The translations under genes and the position numbers were made by a program. 64,000 bases of DNA from Burkholderiales bacterium (GTDB lineage Bacteria > Pseudomonadota > Gammaproteobacteria > Burkholderiales > Ga0077523): NCBI GenBank assembly GCA_022843925.1, contig JALHMS010000006.1, forward strand, positions 79,784-143,783. The letters are read 5' to 3'. A model generated the notes under the pieces. It saw only the letters and a program-made list of their open reading frames with translations, had not been told where the DNA came from and made no database searches. This document shows, one piece after another, positions 30,513 to 40,158 of this stretch (position 1 is its first letter; each line of letters opens with the position of its first letter).

Positions 30513-31289
30513 CTACGCGGAGGTTCCCTGCAGATCGCCCCAGAGCGTCTGCATGGCCGCCACGGCGACCACGGCCGCGGTCTCGGTGCGAAGGATCCGC
30601 GGACCCATGCGCACCGCTGTGAATCCGCGGGTGACCGCGAGGGCTGCTTCCTCCGGACTCAGGCCACCCTCGGGTCCGACCAGCAGCAGCACGTCGCCCC
30701 CGGGCTTCGGGAGGCCGGCGAGGGACGCCTCGCCGCCGACGGCGAGGGCGATCCGCGTCTGCGTCCCCGGGTCCTTCGGGAGCGCCGCGAGCCAGGTCCG
30801 GAAGTCGGCGGGCTCGGCCACCGGGGGCACCGTGTTCCGGCCGCACTGCTCGCACGCGGCGATCGCCAGGGCCTGCCAGTGCTGGCGGCGCCGGTCCGCG
30901 CGCTCGTCCCGGAGCTTCACGACGCTGCGCTCGGTGGCCACCGGGACGATGGCGCCGACACCCAGTTCCACGGCCTTCCGGAGCGTGATGTCCATGCGAT
31001 CGCCGGACGAGATGCCCTGCACCAGGGTGATGTCGAGCGGGGATTCGCGGTCGACGTCGCGGAACCCGGTGACCCGGACAGCGACCTCGTTGCGATGGAC
31101 CCGGGTGATCACGGCGTCGTGTTCCCCGCCGTGTCCGTCGAAGAGCACGACGGGGTCGCCGACGCCGAGCCGCAGCACCCGCGTCGCGTGGTGGCCGGCG
31201 GCGTCCGGGAGTTCCCGTTCGGCACCGGGGCCAAGGGCTTCGGGGATGTGAAAACGGGCGCCGTTCTTGGCGTTGGGGAGCGGCTTCAT
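30513..31289 (-). CDS. rsmE: 16S rRNA (uracil-1498-N3)-methyltransferase RsmE
   Basis: This 258-residue SPOUT methyltransferase has an N-terminal PUA-like domain (HHATRVLRLGVGDPVVLFDG). Its C-terminal knotted domain carries LVGPEGGLSPEE and MGPRILRTETA, the S-adenosylmethionine-binding knot motifs. It methylates N3 of U1498 in 16S rRNA. It is divergent from the inositol-monophosphatase-like gene. Its start is 61 bp from a run of 13-bp tandem repeats in the shared upstream region. Confidence 0.93.
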   Translation of the reverse strand: MKPLPNAKNGARFHIPEALGPGAERELPDAAGHHATRVLRLGVGDPVVLFDGHGGEHDAVITRVHRNEVAVRVTGFRDVDRESPLDITLVQGISSGDRMDITLRKAVELGVGAIVPVATERSVVKLRDERADRRRQHWQALAIAACEQCGRNTVPPVAEPADFRTWLAALPKDPGTQTRIALAVGGEASLAGLPKPGGDVLLLVGPEGGLSPEEAALAVTRGFTAVRMGPRILRTETAAVVAVAAMQTLWGDLQGTSA

Positions 31290-31350
31290 GGCGGGTGCAT
31301 GCTACCATTCGAACGCTTTGCGGGGCCCTTTCCGGGATCCTCGGATTTGC

Positions 31351-31398
31351 TCCGCGAATGTAGTCCGCGAAGGTATTCCGCGGATGTGCCCCGCATCC
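31351..31398. repeat. 13-bp tandem repeats in a divergent promoter region
   Basis: TCCGCGAATGTAG (31351), TCCGCGAAGGTAT (31364) and TCCGCGGATGTGC (31377) follow one another with an exact 13-bp period. A degenerate fourth copy begins at 31390. They lie between the divergent rsmE and inositol-monophosphatase-like genes, where an iteron-like regulator-binding cluster would sit. Confidence 0.6.
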
Positions 31399-31450
31399 TT
31401 TGGTCACTCGTTTCCGGCTTTCTTCAGCCCCCTTCCGCCGACGGCCCTCC

Positions 31451-32290
31451 GTGACGCCTTCCGGTACTTCCGGCAACCCTCCCGACACCACCGCCCGCGA
31501 TCGCGACATCGTGCGCGCCCTGTGCGACGCCGTGCGCATCGTTGCGGCCGACGAGGTCATGCCGCGCTATCGCAAGGTCGCCCACAGCCGCAAGGCCGAC
31601 GGCAGCATCCTCACGGAGGCCGACGTCGCGGCCCAGGAGGCGCTCGTCCGGCGGCTCCGCGAGATCGAGCCGCTGCCCGTCGTGGGGGAGGAGATGACCG
31701 CGGAGGAACAGGCGACCCAGTGGGCGGCCGGCCAGGCGGGACTGTGGTGTGTGGATCCCATCGACGGGACGTCCAACTTCGTCCACGGCGTCCCGTACTT
31801 CGCGGTATCCGTCGCCCTCATCCGCGAGGGAAGCAGCGTCCTCGGGGCCATCTACGCGCCGGTCGCCGACGAGATGTTCTGGGCCGTGCGCGGACAAGGG
31901 GCCTTCCTGGGCGACGAGCAGCTCCCCATCCGCACCGAAGTCCCTTCGATGAAGGGCGCGTTCGCCAATGTGGACTTCAAGCGCCTGCCCCGCACCCTCG
32001 GCGCGGCCCTGGTCGCCGATCCGCCGTACTACTCCCAGCGCAATCTCGGCGCGTCCACGTTGGAGTGGTGCTATCTGGCGGCCGGGCGTCTCGATCTCTA
32101 CCTCCATGGCGGCCAGAAGCCCTGGGACTACGCCGCGGGCAGCCTCATCCTCGCCGAGGCCGGCGGGAGCGTCGGCACGCTGGACGGCGAGGACTTCTGG
32201 GGCGGGCCCGGCGAGAGCCGGTCGGTCGTGGCGGCGCGCGACCCCGATCTCTACAGGGTCTGGCGCGACTGGGTGCATCGCCACCGCTGA
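31451..32290 (+). CDS. Inositol-monophosphatase-family phosphatase (HisN/SuhB-like)
   Basis: This 279-residue protein has the metal-binding motifs of the family: GEEMT (first Glu), WCVDPIDGTSNFVHG with the DPIDGT core, and GGQKPWDYAAGSLILAEAGG (W-D-x-A-A-G). The family removes phosphate from inositol phosphate, histidinol phosphate, PAP or similar; the present sequence does not settle which. GTG at 31451 is chosen over an upstream TTG at 31400 because the latter lies against the 13-bp repeats and adds only a basic, non-conserved tail. No strong ribosome-binding site is visible for either. The ilvB promoter follows. Confidence 0.8.
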   Translation: MTPSGTSGNPPDTTARDRDIVRALCDAVRIVAADEVMPRYRKVAHSRKADGSILTEADVAAQEALVRRLREIEPLPVVGEEMTAEEQATQWAAGQAGLWCVDPIDGTSNFVHGVPYFAVSVALIREGSSVLGAIYAPVADEMFWAVRGQGAFLGDEQLPIRTEVPSMKGAFANVDFKRLPRTLGAALVADPPYYSQRNLGASTLEWCYLAAGRLDLYLHGGQKPWDYAAGSLILAEAGGSVGTLDGEDFWGGPGESRSVVAARDPDLYRVWRDWVHRHR

Positions 32291-32337
32291 GGTTTCTGCT
32301 CCGTCTCGGGGCGGGTTCGGCAGGCGCCGCCCTTCAA

Positions 32338-32407
32338 TTGACCCGTCTCGCACTTTGCCGGTATCTTCCGCAGTTCCCTTCGAAGGTTTCAAACGACCGA
32401 AAGGTCG
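32338..32407 (+). promoter_or_regulatory. ilvB promoter and GAAA-capped leader hairpin
   Basis: TTGACC (32338-32343) and TATCTT (32362-32367), 18 bp apart, form a plausible sigma-70 promoter 56 bp before ilvB. The short leader holds a 5-bp hairpin with a GAAA tetraloop (CGACC-GAAA-GGTCG, 32394-32407), 15 bp before the start codon. I found no leader peptide with branched-chain codons here. Confidence 0.5.
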
Positions 32408-32422
32408 CTGATCGAGAACGAC

Positions 32423-34120
32423 ATGGAACTGACCGGCGCCGAAATCACGGTGCGATGCCTCGCGGACGAGGGAGTCGAGTATCTCTTCGGCTATCCCGGC
32501 GGCGCGGTGCTTCACATCTACGACGAACTGTTCAAGCAGGACCGGGTGAAGCACATCCTGGTACGGCACGAACAGGCCGCCGTACACGCCGCCGACGGTT
32601 ACGCCCGCGCGTGTCAGAAGCCCGGGGTCGTCCTCGTCACCTCCGGCCCGGGCGCCACCAACGCGGTCACCGGCATCGCCACCGCGTACATGGACTCCAT
32701 CCCGATGGTGATCCTCACCGGCCAGGTGCCGACCCACGCGATCGGCCAGGACGCCTTCCAGGAGGTCGACTCGATCGGGATCACGCGGCCCTGCGTGAAG
32801 CACAACTTCCTCGTGAAGGACGTGCACGACCTCGCGGCGACCATCAAGAAGGCCTTCTACATCGCCACGACCGGCCGCCCGGGTCCCGTCGTGGTGGACA
32901 TCCCCAAGGACATCACGATGGCCCGGTGCGAGTACTCGTACCCGACCTCGGTCTCCCTCCGCTCGTACAACCCTGTGGTGAAGGGGCACAGCGGTCAGAT
33001 CCGCAAGGCCCTGAACCTGCTGCTCGAAGCCAAGCGTCCCATGATCTATGCGGGCGGCGGCGTGGTCCTCGGCGAGGCCGCCGCAGAACTGACCCAGCTC
33101 GTGCGGTCGCTGGGCTTTCCCTGTACCAACACGCTGATGGGCCTCGGGGGCTTCCCGGCGTCCGACCCCCAGTACATGGGGATGCTCGGGATGCACGGGA
33201 CGTACGAAGCCAACATGGCGATGCAGCACTGCGATGTGCTGCTCGCGGTGGGAGCCCGGTTCGACGACCGCGTGATCGGCAACCCGAAGCACTTCTTCCA
33301 GGAAGACCGCCGGATCATCCACATCGACGTGGACCCGTCCTCGATCTCCAAGCGCGTGAAGGTCGATGTCCCCATCGTGGGTGACGTGAAGGACGTGCTC
33401 TCCGAGATGAGCCGCCAGATCGCCGCCGGCACGCAGAAGCCCGACGCGGCCGCCCTGAAGTCGTGGTGGACGCAGATCGAGCTGTGGCGCGCCCGCGATT
33501 GCCTGAAGTACGACCGCACCAGCGCGATCATCAAACCGCAGATGGTGATCGAGAAGCTCTGGGAGGTGACCGGTGGCGACGCGATCGTCACCTCCGATGT
33601 CGGCCAGCACCAGATGTGGGCCGCGCAGTTCTACCGCTTCGACAAGCCGCGCCGCTGGCTGAACTCAGGCGGCCTCGGCACGATGGGTGTCGGCCTGCCC
33701 TACGCGATGGGCGCGTTGCTCGCCCACCCGGACGCCGCGGTCGCCTGTGTGACCGGCGAGGCGTCGATCCAGATGTGCATCCAGGAGCTCTCGACCTGCA
33801 AGCAGTACCGCATGCCCGTGAAGATCCTGAACCTCAACAACCGCTACATGGGCATGGTTCGGCAGTGGCAGGAGTTCTTCCACGGCAACCGCTATGCAGA
33901 GTCGTACATGGATGCTCTGCCCGACTTCGTGAAGCTCGCCGAGAGCTACGGCCACGTGGGCATCCGGATCGAGAAGCCCGCGGATATCGAGCCGGCGATC
34001 CGCGAGGCCTTCGCGCGGAAGAACGAACTCGTGTTCATGGACTTCATCACCGACCAGACCGAGAACGTGTTCCCCATGGTACCGGGAGGCAAGGGCCTCT
34101 CCGAGATGATCCTCGTCTGA
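32423..34120 (+). CDS. ilvB: Acetolactate synthase large (catalytic) subunit
   Basis: This 565-residue thiamine-diphosphate enzyme condenses two pyruvates, or pyruvate with 2-oxobutyrate, in valine, leucine and isoleucine synthesis. Landmarks are FGYPGGAVLHIYDEL with the catalytic Glu in VRHEQAAVHAADGYAR (near residue 50), the FAD region RFDDRVIGNPKHFFQ, and the ThDP/Mg motif TGEASIQMCIQELSTCKQYR with LNNRYMGMVRQWQ. The usual GDG is GEA here. The regulatory subunit ilvH follows after 54 bp and ilvC after that. Confidence 0.95.
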   Translation: MELTGAEITVRCLADEGVEYLFGYPGGAVLHIYDELFKQDRVKHILVRHEQAAVHAADGYARACQKPGVVLVTSGPGATNAVTGIATAYMDSIPMVILTGQVPTHAIGQDAFQEVDSIGITRPCVKHNFLVKDVHDLAATIKKAFYIATTGRPGPVVVDIPKDITMARCEYSYPTSVSLRSYNPVVKGHSGQIRKALNLLLEAKRPMIYAGGGVVLGEAAAELTQLVRSLGFPCTNTLMGLGGFPASDPQYMGMLGMHGTYEANMAMQHCDVLLAVGARFDDRVIGNPKHFFQEDRRIIHIDVDPSSISKRVKVDVPIVGDVKDVLSEMSRQIAAGTQKPDAAALKSWWTQIELWRARDCLKYDRTSAIIKPQMVIEKLWEVTGGDAIVTSDVGQHQMWAAQFYRFDKPRRWLNSGGLGTMGVGLPYAMGALLAHPDAAVACVTGEASIQMCIQELSTCKQYRMPVKILNLNNRYMGMVRQWQEFFHGNRYAESYMDALPDFVKLAESYGHVGIRIEKPADIEPAIREAFARKNELVFMDFITDQTENVFPMVPGGKGLSEMILV

Positions 34121-34174
34121 CGGGCCCGTCGTTCGAACGGCCCGCCTGCAGTCATCCCTTTCCCGGAATCCGCC

Positions 34175-34666
34175 ATGAGACACATCATTTCCCTGCTGCT
34201 CGAGAACGAGTCGGGCGCCCTGTCCCGCGTCGCCGGCCTGTTCTCCGCCCGCGGCTACAACATCGAGTCCCTCACCGTCGCGCCCACCGAGGACGAGACG
34301 CTGTCACGCATGACGATCGTCACGTCGGGCTCCGACGATGTGATCGAACAGATCACCAAGCAGCTCAACAAGCTCGTGGACGTGGTCAAGGTGGTGGACC
34401 TCTCGGAAGGCGAGCACATCGAGCGCGAACTCATGCTCGTGAAGGTGCGCGCCTCCGGCAAGGATCGTGAAGAGATGAAGCGCATGGCGGACATCTTCCG
34501 CGGCCGCATCATCGACGTCACGGACAAGAGCTACACCATCGAGCTCACCGGCACCGGCCAGAAGCTGGATGCCTTCCTCGACGCGCTCGAAGAGGGTGCC
34601 GTTCTCGAGGCGGTGCGCACCGGAGCCTCCGGCATCGGCCGGGGAGATCGCATTCTCAGGGTGTAG
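34175..34666 (+). CDS. ilvH: Acetolactate synthase small (regulatory) subunit
   Basis: This 163-residue protein is typical of IlvH/IlvN long forms. An N-terminal ACT domain (IISLLLENESGALSRVAGLF, RGYNIESLTVAPTEDE) binds valine for feedback inhibition, and a C-terminal domain activates the catalytic subunit. It lies between ilvB (54 bp) and ilvC (105 bp). Start ATG at 34175; no strong Shine-Dalgarno sequence. Confidence 0.95.
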   Translation: MRHIISLLLENESGALSRVAGLFSARGYNIESLTVAPTEDETLSRMTIVTSGSDDVIEQITKQLNKLVDVVKVVDLSEGEHIERELMLVKVRASGKDREEMKRMADIFRGRIIDVTDKSYTIELTGTGQKLDAFLDALEEGAVLEAVRTGASGIGRGDRILRV

Positions 34667-34678
34667 CCGTCGCACTGA

Positions 34679-35788
<1,110 letters not shown>

Positions 35789-35803
35789 TACCGGCTCTGT
35801 CCG

Positions 35804-35845
35804 GCCGGCACTCCGGCGCCTGTGAACGGGCAACGGAGTGCCGGC
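35804..35845 (+). terminator. Strong hairpin after ilvC, no U-tract
   Basis: GCCGGCACTCCG (35804-35815) and CGGAGTGCCGGC (35834-35845) are perfectly complementary over 12 bp with an 18-base loop, 16 bp after the ilvC stop. The following bases are AAGCATC, so it may act as a 3' stabilising or processing structure rather than an intrinsic terminator. Confidence 0.5.
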
Positions 35846-36018
35846 AAGCATCGTCCGGGGCGACGCGTCTTCCGCCCGCTGTACCATCCCCCTGCGTTTC
35901 CGCGGTCCGCTTTCTTCGCAGCGCCCGCATGACCTGCCGCCCGCCATGCGGGCCCACGGTTTACGCCGCGCTCGCCGTTCTGGCAGAGTCGGCCCGACCG
36001 ATCTCCGGGAGGTTCCCC

Positions 36019-36801
36019 ATGGACAAGGAGCACGTGCGCGGCCGCTGGATGGCCCGTCGCAGGTTCCGGCCAGGCATCTACTGGCTGCCCAACGCCATCA
36101 CGACCGCGGCACTCTTTGCCGGCTTCTACGCGATCGTCCAGGCGATGAACAACCGGTTCGCGGTGGCCGCCGCCGCCATCTTCGTGGCCATGGTGCTCGA
36201 CGGACTCGACGGTCGCATCGCGCGCCTCACCCATACGCAGAGCGACTTCGGCGCGGAGTTCGATTCGCTCTCCGACATGGTCTCGTTCGGTGCCGCCCCG
36301 GCGCTCGTCATCTACGAATGGGCGCTGCGGGGCATGGGCAAGTACGGCTGGGCGGCAGCCTTCGCCTACTGCGCCTGCGCGGCCCTGCGGCTTGCGCGCT
36401 TCAACACCAACATCGGCATCGTCGACAAGCGTTACTTCCAGGGGCTGCCGAGTCCGGCCGCTGCGGCGCTGGTCGCAGGCTTCGTCTGGGCTGCCGAGAC
36501 CTTCCGCTACCGCGGGCCGGAGCTCGACTGGATCGCCGTCGCCGTCACAGCCTTCGCGGCGTTCACGATGGTGAGCAACGTCCGCTTCTACAGCGGCAAA
36601 GACATCAACATCCGGAAGAGCATCCCGTTCTGGGGGATCGTCATGATCGCCGTCGGGGTGGTGGCGCTCTTCGTGATGGCCGACAACCTGCCGGAAGTGC
36701 TGTTCATCATCGCGGCCACCTACGCGGCTTCCGGGTATGTGATGCTGCTCGCCTCGATGGGGCGGCCCAAGGAACCTCCACCCCCCGCGAACGGCGCCTG
36801 A
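36019..36801 (+). CDS. pssA: CDP-diacylglycerol-serine O-phosphatidyltransferase
   Basis: This 260-residue membrane enzyme makes phosphatidylserine, the precursor of phosphatidylethanolamine. The CDP-alcohol phosphatidyltransferase signature D-G-x2-A-R-x8-G-x3-D-x3-D is present: DGLDGRIARLTHTQSDFGAE followed by FDSLSDMVSFG, near residues 57-90. Six to eight membrane helices surround it. The ATG at 36019 has GGGAGG at 36007-36012; an upstream ATG at 35929 lacks one. The phosphatidylserine decarboxylase gene often found between ilvC and pssA is absent here. Confidence 0.92.
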   Translation: MDKEHVRGRWMARRRFRPGIYWLPNAITTAALFAGFYAIVQAMNNRFAVAAAAIFVAMVLDGLDGRIARLTHTQSDFGAEFDSLSDMVSFGAAPALVIYEWALRGMGKYGWAAAFAYCACAALRLARFNTNIGIVDKRYFQGLPSPAAAALVAGFVWAAETFRYRGPELDWIAVAVTAFAAFTMVSNVRFYSGKDINIRKSIPFWGIVMIAVGVVALFVMADNLPEVLFIIAATYAASGYVMLLASMGRPKEPPPPANGA

Positions 36802-36832
36802 GCGTCGGCCGCCCGGGCGCCCAAGAAAGGGG

Positions 36833-36862
36833 TTGCCGCGCCTCGCGGAAGCCCCTTATATT
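36833..36862 (+). promoter_or_regulatory. Putative leuA-leader promoter
   Basis: TTGCCG (36833-36838) and TATATT (36857-36862) with an 18-bp spacer, just after pssA. A start site 7-8 bases past the -10 would fall on or beside the leader-peptide ATG at 36869. Confidence 0.6.
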
Positions 36863-36868
36863 CAGCCC

Positions 36869-36961
36869 ATGCATTCCGCAGCCAGCCCACATTTCGTCCC
36901 CTCCCTCGTCGGCCTCCTGCCGTCCGGGCTGCTGCTGCTGCTGCGCGGCCGCGCGCACTGA
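36869..36961 (+). CDS. leuL: Leucine-rich attenuation leader peptide
   Basis: A 30-codon frame begins ATG CAT TCC and contains eight leucines, including five consecutive CTG codons at residues 21-25 (PSGLLLLLRGRAH at the end). It lies 126 bp before leuA, in the position and with the codon bias of a leucine attenuator peptide: ribosome stalling on leucine codons would raise leuA expression. There is no Shine-Dalgarno sequence, and the putative -10 box ends six bases before the ATG, so it looks leaderless. This is recognised from sequence only. Confidence 0.75.
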   Translation: MHSAASPHFVPSLVGLLPSGLLLLLRGRAH

Positions 36962-36993
36962 CACCCACCCCCCACTGCTGAAGCAACCCCCGC

Positions 36994-37012
36994 CCGGACT
37001 TGACCGGTCCGG
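36994..37012 (+). promoter_or_regulatory. Possible attenuator hairpin in the leuA leader
   Basis: CCGGAC (36994-36999) and GTCCGG (37007-37012) pair around a 7-base loop, 32 bp after the leader-peptide stop. There is no U-run behind it. Its GGTCC (37006-37010) could instead pair with GGACC (37083-37087) beside the leuA ribosome-binding site, so control of translation start is as plausible as termination. Confidence 0.4.
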
Positions 37013-37087
37013 CGATCATTCGTAGCGTTGCGTGCTCACCGCGACGGCGTCAGCCCCGGTACGCGCGATCACGTCCAGGAGAGGACC

Positions 37088-38623
37088 ATGACCGACAAGC
37101 TCATCATTTTCGACACCACGTTGCGCGACGGCGAACAGAGCCCCGGCGCTTCCATGACCCGCGACGAGAAGATCCGCATCGCGCGCCAGCTGGAGAAGCT
37201 CCGCGTCGACGTGATCGAGGCCGGCTTTCCGGCTGCGTCCAACGGGGACTTCGAAGCCGTCCGGGCCGTCGCCGGGACGATCCGCGACTCCATCGTCTGC
37301 GGCCTCGCGCGGGCGAACGACAACGACATCCGCCGCGCCGGCGAAGCCCTGAAGGACGCCAACGCGGGTCGCATCCACACCTTCATCGCGACGTCGCCCA
37401 TCCACATGGAGAAGAAGCTCCGGATGGCGCCGGACCAGGTGGTCGAGCAGGCCGTGAAGGCCGTGAAGCTCGCCCGCAGCTTCCGCGACGACGTGGAGTT
37501 CTCCCCCGAGGACGCCGGCCGGTCCGAGATCGATTTCCTCTGTCGCATCCTCGAAGCGGTGATCGACGCCGGCGCCACGACCATCAACGTCCCCGACACC
37601 GTCGGCTACACGATGCCCGAACAGTTCGGCGGCCTCATCCGGACGCTCCGTGAGCGCATTCCCAACTCGGACAAGGCCGTCTGGTCGGTCCACTGCCACA
37701 ACGACCTGGGGCTCGCGGTCGCGAACTCCCTCGCGGCCGTGATGAACGGGGCGCGGCAGGTCGAATGCACGATCAACGGCCTCGGCGAGCGCGCCGGCAA
37801 TGCGTCGCTCGAGGAGATCGTGATGGCCGTGCGCACGCGCCGCGACTTCTTCCCGTGCGAGACGCGCATCGACGCGACGCAGATCGTCCCCGCCTCCAAG
37901 CTGGTGTCCGGCATCACCGGGTTCCCGGTCCAGCCGAACAAGGCGATCGTCGGTGCGAATGCGTTCGCGCACGAGTCCGGCATCCACCAGGATGGCGTGC
38001 TGAAGAATCGCGAGACCTACGAGATCATGCGCGCCGAGGACGTCGGCTGGTCGCAGAACAAGCTCGTGCTCGGCAAGCTGTCCGGCCGCAACGCGTTCCG
38101 CCAGCGCCTCAAGGAGATCGGCATCGAACTCGGCAGCGAGGAGGCCGTGAACGCCGCCTTCGCGCGCTTCAAGGATCTCGCCGACCGCAAGTCCGAGATC
38201 TTCGACGAGGACCTCCAGATGCTCGTGTCGGAGGAAGCCGGGAACCATGAGGGCGAGCACTACAAGCTCGTGTCCATGAAGACGCACTCCGAGACGGGCG
38301 AGACGCCGACCGCCACGGTCGTGATGGGGGAGGGCACGCACGAGCGGCACGCGGAGTCCCTGGGGAGCGGCCCGGTGGACGCCGTGTTCCGCGCCATCGA
38401 GTCGATCGCCGGGAGCGGCGCAGAACTGCAACTCTTCTCGGTGAATGCCATCACCGGCGGCACCGACGCCCAGGGCGAGGTCACCGTGCGGCTGAAGAAG
38501 GAGGGCCGCATCGTGAACGGCGCCGGCGCCGATACCGACATCGTCGTGGCCTCGGCGAAGGCCTACATCAACGCGCTCAACAAGCTTTACTCGAAGCTGG
38601 AGCGTGCGCACCCGCAGGTCTGA
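37088..38623 (+). CDS. leuA: 2-isopropylmalate synthase
   Basis: This 511-residue enzyme performs the first committed step of leucine synthesis (acetyl-CoA plus 2-oxoisovalerate). The catalytic TIM barrel starts [16 protein letters not shown], with metal ligands in that motif and in [16 protein letters not shown]. The flexible linker and C-terminal leucine-binding regulatory domain (from about residue 390) are present, so feedback inhibition is expected. The ribosome-binding site AGGAGAGGA lies directly upstream of ATG 37088. It is preceded by the leucine-rich leader peptide and followed by a 14-bp-stem hairpin. Confidence 0.96.
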   Translation: MTDKLIIFDTTLRDGEQSPGASMTRDEKIRIARQLEKLRVDVIEAGFPAASNGDFEAVRAVAGTIRDSIVCGLARANDNDIRRAGEALKDANAGRIHTFIATSPIHMEKKLRMAPDQVVEQAVKAVKLARSFRDDVEFSPEDAGRSEIDFLCRILEAVIDAGATTINVPDTVGYTMPEQFGGLIRTLRERIPNSDKAVWSVHCHNDLGLAVANSLAAVMNGARQVECTINGLGERAGNASLEEIVMAVRTRRDFFPCETRIDATQIVPASKLVSGITGFPVQPNKAIVGANAFAHESGIHQDGVLKNRETYEIMRAEDVGWSQNKLVLGKLSGRNAFRQRLKEIGIELGSEEAVNAAFARFKDLADRKSEIFDEDLQMLVSEEAGNHEGEHYKLVSMKTHSETGETPTATVVMGEGTHERHAESLGSGPVDAVFRAIESIAGSGAELQLFSVNAITGGTDAQGEVTVRLKKEGRIVNGAGADTDIVVASAKAYINALNKLYSKLERAHPQV

Positions 38624-38642
38624 CGGCACACGTTGCAGCAAC

Positions 38643-38686
38643 CACTTCGCCGGTCGTGCGCCCTCGCGCGGGCGACCGGCGAAGTG
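38643..38686. terminator. Bidirectional hairpin between leuA and the serine hydrolase
   Basis: CACTTCGCCGGTCG (38643-38656) and CGACCGGCGAAGTG (38673-38686) form a perfect 14-bp stem around a 16-base GC-rich loop, between convergent genes. No T-tract is present on either strand. Confidence 0.55.
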
Positions 38687-38732
38687 CGTTCCGGCAGCCG
38701 GATCTACGCGCGCGGCGTCGCGGCCGCGCGCG

Positions 38733-40076
38733 CTACTCGACGATCGCCTGGTACACGAGGTTCTTCACCAGCCGTCGGTAGTACTGGCGCATCGCGCCCG
38801 GCGCCTGGCTCATGTAGACGCCGACGAGATCCTCCTGCGGATCCACCCAGAAGTACGTTCCCGCGTAGCCGCCCCACATGAACTCGCCCGGCGAACCGTG
38901 CACCCCCGCGACCCCCTGGCCCTGGCGTACCGCGAAGCCGAGGCCGAAGGTGTAGCCCGGGGTCCCGAGCAGCAGCTCCCCCGGCGTGACCGGCACCGCG
39001 ATGCGCGTGCCGAGATGGTCCGACGCCATCAGTGCGACGGTCGTACGCGACAGCACCCGCGTGTCGCCCAGCTTGCCGCCCTCCAGCAGCATCTGTCCGA
39101 AGCGCAGATAGTCAGCGGCCGTCGACACGGCGCCCGCACCGCCGGAATCCGCGGCCGGCAGCGACGAGACGTCCGCGAGGCGCACCGGTTGTCCGGTGCC
39201 GGGGTCCTTGGCGAAGGGCTGGGCGAGGCGCGGGAGCGCTGCTGCCGGAACGGCGAAACCGGTGTCCGCCATGCCGAGGGGACGGAACAGGCGGTCCGCC
39301 AGGAAGTCCCCGAGCCGCTGGCCCGACGCCTTTTCGACGACGCGACCGAGCACGTCGGACGCGAGGCTGTACTCCCACACCGTCCCGGGCTGATGCGCGA
39401 GCGGCACCTTGGCGAGCCGAGCGGTCTGCTCGTCCGGTGCGAGATCCCGTGCATCGAACTCGGAGGTCGGCTTGAAGACGCCGGCCTCCTCGAGGGCCTT
39501 CTTCACGGGCGCGTTCTGGGTGATCTCGCCATACGCGAGCCCCGCGGTGTGGCGCAGCAGATCGTGCACCGTCATCGGTCGCGTCGCAGTGGTCCGGCTG
39601 TAGGTGATCCGCGCGAACTCGGCGTCGACGTGGGCCACGCTCACCTGCGGCGCGTCGAACGCCGGCAGGAACTTCGACACCGGGTCCGTGAGCTGCAACT
39701 TGCCGTCCTCCACGAGCAGCATCGCGGCGACGGACACCAGCGGCTTCGTCATGGAGTAGATGCGGAAGATGCTGTCGGTGGTCATCGTCGATCCACCCTC
39801 CGGATCGCGACGCCCGAAGGCCTGCGCGTAGGCGAGGCGTCCGCGGCGTGCCACCATCACCACGGCGCCGGGCAGTCGTCCTGCGCGCACCTCCTCGCGC
39901 ATCAGCATCCCGATCCTGTCGAGCCGCCCGGTCGACAGGCCGACATCCTCCGGCGACGTCGCCGGGAGCGCCTGGGCGAATGCCGCCATGCCGGTGCACA
40001 GGAGCGTCACGCCTGCGAGATGGCGGAGCGTCTGCGTGGAACGGCGCGCGGCTACGCCGGAGATGGATCGTGTCAT
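38733..40076 (-). CDS. Secreted serine hydrolase, class C beta-lactamase/EstB-like
   Basis: This 447-residue protein has an N-terminal signal peptide (TLLCTGMAAFAQA, ending near residue 36). The active-site S-x-x-K is in FRIYSMTKPLVSVA and the Tyr motif is in TVWEYSLASDVLGRVVEK. The C-terminal HGSPGEFMWGGYAGTYFWVDP region, with a G-x-x-G-type third motif instead of KTG, is typical of EstB-like esterases and D-aminopeptidase relatives rather than true beta-lactamases. It probably hydrolyses esters or amides in the periplasm. It converges on leuA across a hairpin. Confidence 0.85.
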   Translation of the reverse strand: MTRSISGVAARRSTQTLRHLAGVTLLCTGMAAFAQALPATSPEDVGLSTGRLDRIGMLMREEVRAGRLPGAVVMVARRGRLAYAQAFGRRDPEGGSTMTTDSIFRIYSMTKPLVSVAAMLLVEDGKLQLTDPVSKFLPAFDAPQVSVAHVDAEFARITYSRTTATRPMTVHDLLRHTAGLAYGEITQNAPVKKALEEAGVFKPTSEFDARDLAPDEQTARLAKVPLAHQPGTVWEYSLASDVLGRVVEKASGQRLGDFLADRLFRPLGMADTGFAVPAAALPRLAQPFAKDPGTGQPVRLADVSSLPAADSGGAGAVSTAADYLRFGQMLLEGGKLGDTRVLSRTTVALMASDHLGTRIAVPVTPGELLLGTPGYTFGLGFAVRQGQGVAGVHGSPGEFMWGGYAGTYFWVDPQEDLVGVYMSQAPGAMRQYYRRLVKNLVYQAIVE

Positions 40077-40158
40077 GGTGAGGTCGTCCTGATCGGAAGT
40101 GGCGCCACGCGACGGCGCCTCCGGTCGAGTATGTCACGCCCGTCCGCCCGCCCGACGG

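Noticed and set aside
32338..32422. Leader peptide ahead of ilvB
   Set aside because: No short frame with enriched Ile, Leu or Val codons is present between the promoter and ilvB, unlike the leuA leader.
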